Shown: one piece after another, positions 4,637 through 12,170 of the stretch
Position numbering within the stretch: position 1 is the first letter of the stretch
Layout of the letters: each line of letters starts with the position of its first letter
DNA from: an uncultured Actinomycetes bacterium
GTDB lineage: Bacteria > Actinomycetota > Actinomycetes > Nanopelagicales > Nanopelagicaceae
Length of the DNA stretch: 14,651 bases
Direction: 5' to 3'
Assembly: GCA_903822245.1 (NCBI GenBank)
Contig: CAIJOE010000041.1
Span: 1 to 14,651, forward strand
Made by a program: the position numbers and the translations under genes
The notes under the pieces: model-generated
Told to the model about the DNA's origin: nothing
Databases searched by the model: none
The model's input: only the letters and a program-made list of their open reading frames with translations

Positions 4637-6952
4637 AGTTAACTTACCCCCGCTAGCAACCAAAATATTTTTAACCCCATTGACAGTAATCCATTCTGCC
4701 TTTGCAGAAGCATCAAAGTTTGCAGTAGAAACTAATTTGATTGACTGATCTGACTTGGTAAGAACACACAAACGACTCTGACAACCGAAAGTAATTTGTT
4801 TATCATCAATTGCAATTGGACTACTTGGCGTTCCAAATAGATCAGTTGATTTGAGTCCTGGAGCGCTGATGTTTGTTAACTGTGACCATTGCACTTGATT
4901 TGGTGCAGGTAGCGACAAACCAGATGCTGCAAGCCAACTTCCGTAAATAACCTTGTTCAATTGGAACAGTGATAGGTCATATCCAGCCACAACGCTATTG
5001 GCCGTACTTGCTTGCACTACTTGGTATTTCCAATCCTCAGGATAAATAGAGTCGCGATAGGCCAATCGAACTTCCCCACGAAGTGCTTGATGTTCCTGGT
5101 TTACTGACAAAACTCCGTCATAAAAAAGATATACGCGGTTATCAATTGCTGTTGCACGAAGGTGGAAGGCGACGTCGGCAGTGGAGCGGTCAGCTAGGGT
5201 GCTATCACCATCAATAATTTCGTACTTCCATTCATTCTTATACTTTGAAGCCCCAAGAAGGATTCCTTGCGATTCATCACGATAAAAGACTTGTAAGCCA
5301 GCTGGGGTGTAAGCGCAAGCATTGGTAACACTTACATCACTTGCACTCTTAACTCTTACCTGCTCTTTATAGTCCTGAATCTTTGGACCATTTCCATCAA
5401 CAACTGAGAGCGCCCACTTTTTTCCATCATAGGCAGCGGTGCGTAAATCCTTATTAGTAAGATCTGCGTAAAAGAGATTTAGTACTTCTTTCCCAGATAC
5501 TTTGCTAACGCAAAGTGATACAGATCCACTTTTGGTGGCTTTGTCTACAACTTGAATACTCCATTTATTTTTTACGTAAGTGGCTAGTTTTAAATTTCCC
5601 CGGGTTGAATCAGAATAAGCCACCACAGTATTTCCGGCATAAACACCAGTAGCTAAATACTTGCCATCTGCCGAAGCATCAAGAATTGAGCTGTTCCAAG
5701 TTTTTTCTGGCGTAATTGAGTTGGTTGAGACCGGATCAGAGAGCCCTATGTCATTTTTTGCTGAAATCGAGAACGTATATGTAACTCCATTTACTAAACC
5801 AGTTACTTCCGCCGGGCTTGTTGTGAAGGTCTTTGTTATGTTTCCATAGGTGACAACATATGCAGATACTTGCGCCGTACGAGCATTTATTGGTGGGTCA
5901 AAAGTAAGGACCGCTGACTTATCACCTACAAGTGCTTTGGGATTTCTAACTACTTGTGGCAGACCAGAAGGCCTTCCAGCAGGTGGCTTGACCAACATGT
6001 CTTGCAGCATTCCTAATGCAATTGGACCAGGTGAATGGAAAACTTCTCCCGGTGCAAGGTTTGGTGTCATTACGGCGTCAGTACTACTTTGGGCAAAAGT
6101 GGATTCATCCAAGTGACTTACCGAAGATCCTTGTTCCCAAACTGCAGGGGTATAAAGTTTTGGTTTCACGCCATTATTTGCTGCTGTTCCTTTTGCACCA
6201 GACCATACGAGTAAAGAAGTTAAAGCAGTACCTAATTCATAAGACGGGGTAGGAAGATCCATAAGTCTGCGGCCATCGGGTAGCTGGGAGTAGGCATCAT
6301 ATGGAGTTGGTTGCTGGATATTTCCCACTAATGAAATGGGGAAGTAATCGCTATTAGATAAGAAACCAAGCCCATGTCCAAGCTCGTGGAGAATCATCGA
6401 CTCCAAGTCATATTGATTTTTGGGGCAATTTCCATCCGTCCCCAAATAAAGTGAGGAGGCATTAACTGAATTAATACGAATAGTTACTTCAGGTCTGGCT
6501 GGATCTAGATCTTTGCCTGCGATTGCATTGGCAAGTGCTGAGGCATACCAAAGATCTTTATCTGGAATATTTGTGAAGCCAGAATGAAAACGGCCTGGAC
6601 TCGCTGCGGCAAGGACGCCAGGAGTGGCCACCCGTTCCCATGTTGCATTGATATTTATGGGTACTGAAGAAACGAAATTTTCTGACCAAACATCGATCGC
6701 TGCCTGGATTGCAGGTTTATAAGCATCTGGGATCGTGTTGAAGTTAACAATAAAAGTAGATTGCTTTTCTAGGGAAGTAAATTTTTCAGGAGTTTGTTCT
6801 TTAACTAAAGCTGTTTTTGAAGTACTAGGGGCAGCGTAGAAATAAACAAAGGGCGCATCAATCGACTTAACCTGTAGTGGCAAAGCGCTTGCTGGCGCTA
6901 TAAAAGCGCCTCCCAGCAGAGCTGAGATTAAGAGGAAATAGCGGGCGCGCAC
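4619..6952 (-). CDS. Secreted zinc metallopeptidase with FnIII and blade-like repeats
   Basis: A large exported protease (779 residues counted from a TTG at 6958; numbering below uses that count). A signal peptide ends near PASA (22-25). The catalytic domain has HELGHGLGFL (191-200), giving zinc ligands H191 and H195 and the base E192. The metzincin third-ligand position 201 is Ser. A distal SHLDE (281-285) followed by VMTPN (296-300) resembles the displaced ligand and Met-turn of leishmanolysin-like (M8) enzymes, so H282 may be the third ligand. Residues about 330-420 are a fibronectin III domain (GLVNGVTYTFSISAKN). Residues 448-649 hold four blade-like repeats. The GTG at 6952 is preferred because a -10 (TACCGT) sits 7 nt upstream. 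Substrate is unknown; extracellular protein or peptide breakdown is inferred. Confidence 0.82.
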   Translation of the reverse strand: MRARYFLLISALLGGAFIAPASALPLQVKSIDAPFVYFYAAPSTSKTALVKEQTPEKFTSLEKQSTFIVNFNTIPDAYKPAIQAAIDVWSENFVSSVPININATWERVATPGVLAAASPGRFHSGFTNIPDKDLWYASALANAIAGKDLDPARPEVTIRINSVNASSLYLGTDGNCPKNQYDLESMILHELGHGLGFLSNSDYFPISLVGNIQQPTPYDAYSQLPDGRRLMDLPTPSYELGTALTSLLVWSGAKGTAANNGVKPKLYTPAVWEQGSSVSHLDESTFAQSSTDAVMTPNLAPGEVFHSPGPIALGMLQDMLVKPPAGRPSGLPQVVRNPKALVGDKSAVLTFDPPINARTAQVSAYVVTYGNITKTFTTSPAEVTGLVNGVTYTFSISAKNDIGLSDPVSTNSITPEKTWNSSILDASADGKYLATGVYAGNTVVAYSDSTRGNLKLATYVKNKWSIQVVDKATKSGSVSLCVSKVSGKEVLNLFYADLTNKDLRTAAYDGKKWALSVVDGNGPKIQDYKEQVRVKSASDVSVTNACAYTPAGLQVFYRDESQGILLGASKYKNEWKYEIIDGDSTLADRSTADVAFHLRATAIDNRVYLFYDGVLSVNQEHQALRGEVRLAYRDSIYPEDWKYQVVQASTANSVVAGYDLSLFQLNKVIYGSWLAASGLSLPAPNQVQWSQLTNISAPGLKSTDLFGTPSSPIAIDDKQITFGCQSRLCVLTKSDQSIKLVSTANFDASAKAEWITVNGVKNILVASGGKLTLFRKA
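5012..5617 (-). repeat. Four blade-like protein repeats in the metallopeptidase C-terminus
   Basis: Inside the metallopeptidase gene, a motif of roughly Y-x-D-x(5)-L-x-x-A-x-Y-x(4)-W-x(4)-(V/I)-D recurs. It starts at residues 448 (YSDSTRGNLKLATY), 497 (YADLTNKDLRTAAY), 559 (YRDESQGILLGASKY) and, more degenerate, 613 (YDGV, with LAYRD and EDWKY further on). Each ends in a Trp followed by a beta-strand-like stretch such as WSIQVVD, WALSVVD or WKYEIID. Spacing of about 50-60 residues suits blades of a beta-propeller. This is a protein-level repeat; the DNA copies have diverged. Confidence 0.65.
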
Positions 6953-6965
6953 ACCCAAAACGGTA
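6950..6965 (-). promoter_or_regulatory. Leaderless -10 that favours the GTG start of the metallopeptidase
   Basis: On the minus strand TACCGT (6960-6965) fits TAnnnT and lies 7 nt before GTG at 6952-6950, matching the spacing at other genes here. The in-frame TTG at 6958 would be only 1 nt from the -10 and so cannot be in the mRNA if this promoter is used. No Shine-Dalgarno sequence is present for either codon. Confidence 0.45.
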
Positions 6966-7004
6966 GCAGTCTGAGAGGATAGCCACCACCCAAGGATTGA
7001 TATT

Positions 7005-7018
7005 AAGAGGCAAAATTG
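7005..7018 (+). promoter_or_regulatory. Shine-Dalgarno that decides a TTG start
   Basis: AAGAGG (7005-7010) lies 5 nt before TTG at 7016. This supports TTG as the start of the glutaredoxin-like gene. The next in-frame ATG falls after the CxxC active site and would destroy the domain. An upstream TATTAA (7001-7006) could be a weak -10, but it overlaps the ribosome site. Confidence 0.55.
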
Positions 7019-7255
7019 AGGATAGTTACAGTTTATTCACGGACTAATTGCCACCTTTGCGATGTTGCTATGGACACCCTGAATGGTTTAAAAGGCGAAT
7101 TTGATTTTGAAATCGAAAAGATCTTAATTGATGATGATCAAGTCCTTGAGCAGCAATATGGTGAACAAGTACCGGTGATTTTAATTGATGGAAAACCACA
7201 CGATTTCTTTCGAGTAGACCCAGAAAGATTTAGAGCGGCAATTAAAAAGAGTTAA
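7016..7255 (+). CDS. Glutaredoxin-like thiol-disulfide protein
   Basis: A 79-residue thioredoxin-fold protein of the short actinobacterial glutaredoxin-like (DUF836/NrdH-like) type, probably a cytoplasmic disulfide reductase or redox partner. The N-terminal strand VTVYSRTNCHLC (4-15) carries the redox pair C12-x-x-C15. QVPVILIDGKP (51-61) supplies the cis-proline (VP) loop typical of the fold. The start is TTG, supported by AAGAGG five bases upstream and by the CxxC lying ahead of the first internal Met. In Mycobacterium tuberculosis a similar small glutaredoxin-like gene precedes hemA; here no haem gene follows. The stop shares a TTAA with the convergent XPB gene. The physiological partner is unknown. 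Confidence 0.88.
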   Translation: MRIVTVYSRTNCHLCDVAMDTLNGLKGEFDFEIEKILIDDDQVLEQQYGEQVPVILIDGKPHDFFRVDPERFRAAIKKS

Positions 7256-8904
7256 TCCTGGTTCTTGCTCAGAATTTCGTCAGCATCAATGATGCGATAT
7301 GCATAACCTTGTTCAGCTAAAAAGCGTTGACGATTTTGGGCAAAATCTTGATCAACAGTGTCTCTAGCAACAACAGAATAGAAACGCGCACCACGGCCAT
7401 CGGCTTTTGGACGTAGCACTCGACCAAGTCTCTGGGCTTCTTCTTGTCTAGAGCCAAAAGTTCCTGAGACTTGAATTGCAATAGTTGCTTCAGGTAAATC
7501 AATTGAAAAGTTGGCAACCTTTGAAACTACCAGGCACTTAATCTCGCCTTTACGGTAGAGATCAAATAATCGCTCACGTTCTTTGAGTGGAGTGTCGCCC
7601 TTTATTAGTGGCACCCCAAGTTCTTCACTGAGCGCATCTAGCTGATCGATATATTGACCAATAATTAGTACTTGCTCACCTTCATGTTGCTTAGCAAGAG
7701 CTATTGCTACTTTGCGCTTTGTTACAGTTGTGGCACAGAATCGATAGCGATCTTCTGGCTCAGCTGTTGCATATGCCAGACGTTCGGCTTCTGTTAAATT
7801 TACCCGGACTTCAACACAATCGGCTGGTGCGATATATCCCTGAGATTCAATTTCTTTCCAAGGTACGTCATAGCGCTTTGGACCAATTAGTGAAAAAACT
7901 TCGCCTTCCATTCCATCTTCTCGGACCAGGGTGGCAGTTAAACCTAAGCGGCGACGAGATTGAATATCTGCAGTAAAGCGAAAAATTGGAGCTGGAAGTA
8001 AGTGAACTTCATCGTAAATAATTAGGCCCCAATCGATCGCATCAAAGAGATCAAGGTGGGCATAGACACCCTTCTTGCGGGTAGTCATAACCTGATAAGT
8101 AGCAATCGTTACAGGGCGGATTTCTTTCTTTGTTCCAGAGTATTCACCGATCTCATCTTCAGTGAGGGTAGTTTTTCGAAGTAATTCATCGCGCCATTGA
8201 CGAGCAGCTATGGTATTTGTAACCAAAATTAAAGTTGTTGCTTGAGCATGAGCCATTGCTGCGGCTCCAACAATAGTTTTACCAGCACCACAGGGAAGTA
8301 CTACTACGCCGGAACCACCATGCCAAAAACCTTCAGCAGCAAGTTCCTGATAGCGACGAATAGTCCAACCATCTTGAACTAGACCAATCTTGTGGGCTTC
8401 ACCGTCTACATATCCAGCGAAGTCTTCTGCTGGCCAACCAAGTTTAAGAAGTGCTTGCTTTAGAAAACCACGCTGACCTGGGTGAACCACAATGGTTTCT
8501 TCATCTAATTGCAGGCCTAGCATCGGGGCGATCTTCTTGCCTCGCGTTACTTCTCGAAGTACTGCGGGATCATTTGATGCCAAGATCAATCCATGAACAG
8601 GATGTGCTTCTAGGCGAAGGCGACCATAACGAGACATAGTCTCTGCGACATCAACTAATAGCGCATGCGGAACAGCAAATCTTGAATACTTAAGTAAAAC
8701 ATCCACTACTTGCTCAGCATCATGGCCTGCAGCACGTGCATTCCATAATCCAAGTGATGTTAATCGGTAGGTATGGATGTGTTCAGGTGACTTCTCTAGT
8801 TCAGCAAAAGCTGCAATTGCTCTTCGGCATTCATCACTTTGTGGGTGATCTATATCAAGGAGAAGTGTCTTATCACTTTGAACAATTAATGGGCCATCAG
8901 TCAC
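7252..8904 (-). CDS. xpb: XPB/Ssl2-family DNA repair helicase
   Basis: Superfamily 2, 3'-5' DNA helicase related to eukaryotic XPB/ERCC3 and the mycobacterial homologue; likely opens DNA during repair or transcription-linked processes. The 550-residue protein has a helicase-associated N-terminal domain (about 5-100), then Walker A LPCGAGKT (203-210) and the DEVH box YDEVHLLPAP (297-306). LGLTATLVREDG (320-331) contains the XPB-specific RED motif (328-330). Motif VI is QRLGRVLRPK (491-500). Length matches bacterial XPB (about 540-560). The start is GTG at 8904, overlapping the end of the M20 peptidase gene by 8 nt, so it is the third gene of a probable operon with that gene and the helicase-associated protein. 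The stop overlaps the convergent glutaredoxin-like gene. Confidence 0.95.
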   Translation of the reverse strand: MTDGPLIVQSDKTLLLDIDHPQSDECRRAIAAFAELEKSPEHIHTYRLTSLGLWNARAAGHDAEQVVDVLLKYSRFAVPHALLVDVAETMSRYGRLRLEAHPVHGLILASNDPAVLREVTRGKKIAPMLGLQLDEETIVVHPGQRGFLKQALLKLGWPAEDFAGYVDGEAHKIGLVQDGWTIRRYQELAAEGFWHGGSGVVVLPCGAGKTIVGAAAMAHAQATTLILVTNTIAARQWRDELLRKTTLTEDEIGEYSGTKKEIRPVTIATYQVMTTRKKGVYAHLDLFDAIDWGLIIYDEVHLLPAPIFRFTADIQSRRRLGLTATLVREDGMEGEVFSLIGPKRYDVPWKEIESQGYIAPADCVEVRVNLTEAERLAYATAEPEDRYRFCATTVTKRKVAIALAKQHEGEQVLIIGQYIDQLDALSEELGVPLIKGDTPLKERERLFDLYRKGEIKCLVVSKVANFSIDLPEATIAIQVSGTFGSRQEEAQRLGRVLRPKADGRGARFYSVVARDTVDQDFAQNRQRFLAEQGYAYRIIDADEILSKNQD

Positions 8905-9973
8905 GAATAAGTTCCTTAATAAAAGCAGTTAGGAGAGTTACTCGCGTCGGGATTGATGAGAGCAAAATTTGTTCGTGTGGTGCATGAGCGCCATCGCCTA
9001 CCGCCCCAAGACCATCAAGTACTTGAGCCCCAGCAGCTGCAGCAAAGTTTCCATCACTGGCGCCACCTACCGAGGCATGACCAATTGGATCCATTCCAAT
9101 AGATTTCGCGACGGCTTCAAGTTTTTCATAGAGCGCTTTGGTGGATGAAATTTCAAGTGGTGGACGATTTATTCCACCAGTGATCTCAATTCGGGCTTCA
9201 GGATTCTGGGCTGCGAGTAATTTGATTGCAGTATCAATTCTGTTTAATTCAGATGAAAGGAAAGATCTAATATCAAGATCCAAGACTGCAAGGGCAGGAA
9301 CAGTATTTGTTGTGGTTCCAGAATGTAAGGTAGTTGGAACTACCGTAGTTCCATGCTCTGGATTTTCGAGTTTTGCTAGTTCTGAAACAATTCGGGAAAT
9401 TTCAACGGTGGCATTAATTCCCTTTTCTGGCTCAAGTCCAGCATGGGATGCACGACCATGGATTTTAATTTGATACATCGAAGTACCCTTGCGACCTGTC
9501 TTTACCTTGCCGTTTAGTGATGCCTCTAGAACTAATACTGCTTTGGCCTTAGAACTAATACTTTTTATCAATTCCTTTGAACTTTGACTTCCAAGTTCCT
9601 CATCCGTCGTGGCAATTAGGGCTACTTTAGATTCGGCTCCCGGTATTTCTTTAATCGCATAGAGCGCTTGGAGAAAGCCAGCTTTCATATCAAAGATTCC
9701 AGGGCCTTTAACAACATCGCCAGATTCTTGCCAAAGAGGTTTGAAGGAATTTTTAGGCCAGACCGTATCTAAATGAGCCAGAAGAATAATTTCTGGATTC
9801 TTTGAGCCCCACCAAAAAACAGGACGACCATTTTCTTCAATTACTTCTGCCTTAACCGAAAGATTCTTATTTGCAATTCCAACAGCTAGGTCAACTACTC
9901 CGCGACAAGCGCCTAAATCTTCGCTAGGAGATTCAAACTCAACTAGCGCTTTTAGGTCTTGGATTATGGTCAT
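8897..9973 (-). CDS. M20-family (CPG2-like) metallo-carboxypeptidase
   Basis: Zinc-dependent amidohydrolase/peptidase of the M20 family, most like glutamate carboxypeptidase (CPG2); it would remove a C-terminal amino acid from a peptide or N-acyl amino acid. The 358-residue protein shows the family set: LLAHLDTVWP (64-73, ligand H67 with D69), GPGIFDMKAG (90-99, bridging D95), TTDEELGS (122-129, base E125 and ligand E126), E150 and HAPHE (330-334, ligand H333). The lid/dimerisation domain begins near GRKGTSMYQIKIHGRASHAG (160-179). No signal peptide, so cytoplasmic. It lies between the helicase-associated gene (14-nt gap) and XPB (8-nt overlap), an odd partner for DNA-repair genes. Substrate specificity cannot be read from sequence. 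Confidence 0.9.
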   Translation of the reverse strand: MTIIQDLKALVEFESPSEDLGACRGVVDLAVGIANKNLSVKAEVIEENGRPVFWWGSKNPEIILLAHLDTVWPKNSFKPLWQESGDVVKGPGIFDMKAGFLQALYAIKEIPGAESKVALIATTDEELGSQSSKELIKSISSKAKAVLVLEASLNGKVKTGRKGTSMYQIKIHGRASHAGLEPEKGINATVEISRIVSELAKLENPEHGTTVVPTTLHSGTTTNTVPALAVLDLDIRSFLSSELNRIDTAIKLLAAQNPEARIEITGGINRPPLEISSTKALYEKLEAVAKSIGMDPIGHASVGGASDGNFAAAAGAQVLDGLGAVGDGAHAPHEQILLSSIPTRVTLLTAFIKELIRD

Positions 9974-9987
9974 AGGTTAATTCTGCC

Positions 9988-12144
9988 TTACTTCGCCAAA
10001 CTGACGCCGGTGATTCTTGGAATTCGGAAGTTTTGAACTTCACCAGTCGCATGATCACGAGCAATAAGGGTCCCAAGTGAGATCGAAATTGGGTCAATCA
10101 ATCGATTTGATACGCCGCCATTGGTATCGGCATAGCCAATTGTCAGACTTGCCTGCTCATCAATATATTGATGCAAAAGATCTAAAGTCTCGTTCGCAGT
10201 CGTTCGTGGAATCTCACGAGGTTTATGGGCAGAAGCTTTTTCACCAGCGCGAAGTGCCCGAACTGCTGATGTAATGACAACTTCACTAGGGGTATTTATC
10301 TCACTCAAAACTCTAGGAGGCTTTGGTCGTGATTTTGCTCTGCGAATTGCTGGCGCCGAAACTAAAATCCCAGTTGCATTTTCTGCCGCTGGCAAATAAC
10401 CGGCTTCTCGGATAACTAAAATTACTTCAGCAATATCAGTATCCGTTATCAATACTTGCGGCGCTAGTTTTCTAAAGCGTAATGGATCTAGCTTCTTGTC
10501 ATGGAGTATTTGTTGAATAAGACCTTCGTCTTCACATCGCAAATAGGAACTAGATGTTCCAACACGCAGTTTCCCATGTCGTTTTGAGACATCATTGATT
10601 AAGTATTCCAAAGGTTGTGGCATCGGTGTTTTAGAGGTCCGCTTCAGGAAATCCTTTATTTGATCACCAGTTTGGCCATGATCTAGTCCACGCCTGACAG
10701 AACTTTCGCTAAATCGATAGACCGTAGCACCGCCACGACTTTCGATATCGGCAATTGTTCCAATCATGTTTGCTAGCTCTACTGTGAGTGGGCCGGGAGC
10801 AATTGCACTGTTATCGGCTTGAATCAAAATATGATCAACTGGTTTTGGAAGAGCAGCTTCAACACCTAAATCTTCAGCACCTTCGTTTAATGAAATACCA
10901 AATGTGGAGATTGCACCTTGCCCAGTAATTCCAAGCCATTCGGCTTCACGCAATGTCCACTCAATGTATTCAGCATTAAATCGTTGTGGCATCTGCCATT
11001 TGATTATCGCCTGAATTGCCGCAAGATCTGGATCGCGTTCTTGGTTTTGCATTAAGAGATTTAGCGTTGTTCGGCGCATAGAGGCAATTCCAGCACGGTC
11101 AAGTTCTGGTCCGAGCGGTGCGATGTTCTTTATATCTGCTTTGCCAATCAGGCCAGGAACTCGTGAAGTCTCTAACCAAAGTCCAACCAAGCCATGCCAA
11201 CGTTCTTCAAGTGACCTTGTCATCCAAATATCAAAAGCAGATGTTGGAAGTATTTGATCATCAGTATCAATAACTATTAAGCCGGCAAGATAAAGAATCT
11301 CGGCCACAAAGCCAACACAAGTTTCATCAACGCCTAAGTGCTCAGCACTTCGCTTTAGATCCCTAATTCCTAGTCCACCTGAGCGTAAGGCAACCGGAGG
11401 TTCATCTGACCAGTTATGGGCAAGCTCTTCACACCAGCGCAGGAAACTTGAAATATTTGCAATCGCAGCACGATCAACATCTTTTTGTTTGCGAGTTGTT
11501 CCAGCAAACGGTGGGCAGATAGCTTGTAACTCTTTATAAATCTTTCCACCTCGAAGATGAATTCCAACTTCTCGCGGCATAACAACTGTCTGAGAATCCA
11601 TAATTTCTAAATAACCACGTTCTAGTAACCAAGCAACTGGCTTACCGGGGCTCTTTGCATTTCCGATTTGCCCACGAGGGGGTCCCCAAACTAGGCGATT
11701 TAGAACTGCATTTGAATCTGTTGGGACCTCTTTAAGATCTTTAAAATCGATTTTTCTTGGTGAGCTAGGTCCAAGACCTGCTGGTTCATCGCCAATTAAA
11801 TTTCTTATATTTCCAGGTAGACGGTATTTAGCACCATCTTTATATGCCAAAGCGCGTTGCCAAAGCTCTTCAAGTACTTGATTTGCACCCTTGTCGGTAA
11901 TTGCAGTTAATTCATTTTTTCCAAATGGTTCTGCAAGTACACAGGCAGCAGTCAATATTTCATGCTGAAACTTATTAAGTCCTTCAAGAGCCCGGATCAA
12001 ACTTGGCGCAGAGTTTGCGCGAGCGGCAAGAGAGGACAGATCAGAGGGAACTGGCGATAGAAGATCTGGTCTAAATGAAAAAAGCGCAGCAATTGCTGCG
12101 TCATCGCGCGAGCGAAGTTCCTCAGCAAAAGAAGTAGCAGACAT
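9988..12144 (-). CDS. Helicase-associated protein with C-terminal WYL-like domain
   Basis: A 718-residue cytoplasmic protein of the family found beside XPB in mycobacteria (Rv0862c-like). The N-terminal about 130 residues look like a helical DNA-associated segment (LNKFQHEILTAACVL, 56-70). Residues about 437-530 form a helicase-associated (Helicase_C_3/XPB-like) domain: DHILIQADNSAIAPG (437-451), VYRFSESS (475-482), HGKLRVG (523-529). The C-terminus (about 655-716) fits the WYL pattern: LTIGYADTNGGVSNRLIDP, then LIARDHATGEVQNFRIPRIT. No helicase motor motifs are present, so it is not itself an ATPase. It probably assists or regulates the XPB helicase encoded two genes downstream, with WYL as a nucleic-acid or ligand sensor (inference). 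A possible -10 (TAAAGT, 12154-12159) lies 9 nt before the ATG. Confidence 0.85.
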   Translation of the reverse strand: MSATSFAEELRSRDDAAIAALFSFRPDLLSPVPSDLSSLAARANSAPSLIRALEGLNKFQHEILTAACVLAEPFGKNELTAITDKGANQVLEELWQRALAYKDGAKYRLPGNIRNLIGDEPAGLGPSSPRKIDFKDLKEVPTDSNAVLNRLVWGPPRGQIGNAKSPGKPVAWLLERGYLEIMDSQTVVMPREVGIHLRGGKIYKELQAICPPFAGTTRKQKDVDRAAIANISSFLRWCEELAHNWSDEPPVALRSGGLGIRDLKRSAEHLGVDETCVGFVAEILYLAGLIVIDTDDQILPTSAFDIWMTRSLEERWHGLVGLWLETSRVPGLIGKADIKNIAPLGPELDRAGIASMRRTTLNLLMQNQERDPDLAAIQAIIKWQMPQRFNAEYIEWTLREAEWLGITGQGAISTFGISLNEGAEDLGVEAALPKPVDHILIQADNSAIAPGPLTVELANMIGTIADIESRGGATVYRFSESSVRRGLDHGQTGDQIKDFLKRTSKTPMPQPLEYLINDVSKRHGKLRVGTSSSYLRCEDEGLIQQILHDKKLDPLRFRKLAPQVLITDTDIAEVILVIREAGYLPAAENATGILVSAPAIRRAKSRPKPPRVLSEINTPSEVVITSAVRALRAGEKASAHKPREIPRTTANETLDLLHQYIDEQASLTIGYADTNGGVSNRLIDPISISLGTLIARDHATGEVQNFRIPRITGVSLAK

Positions 12145-12170
12145 AAGGGGTCTACTTTACCGACCTTTTG

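Noticed and set aside
5850..6116. An 88-codon open frame on the plus strand, and a neighbouring overlapping one at 6016-6252
   Set aside because: Both lie wholly antisense to the catalytic domain of the metallopeptidase, have no promoter or ribosome site, and encode no recognisable protein features. They are shadows of the real gene.
9138..9473. A 111-codon open frame on the plus strand
   Set aside because: It is antisense to the M20 peptidase, whose motifs are complete in the other direction. No start signal and no family resemblance; a frame kept open by the codon use of the real gene.
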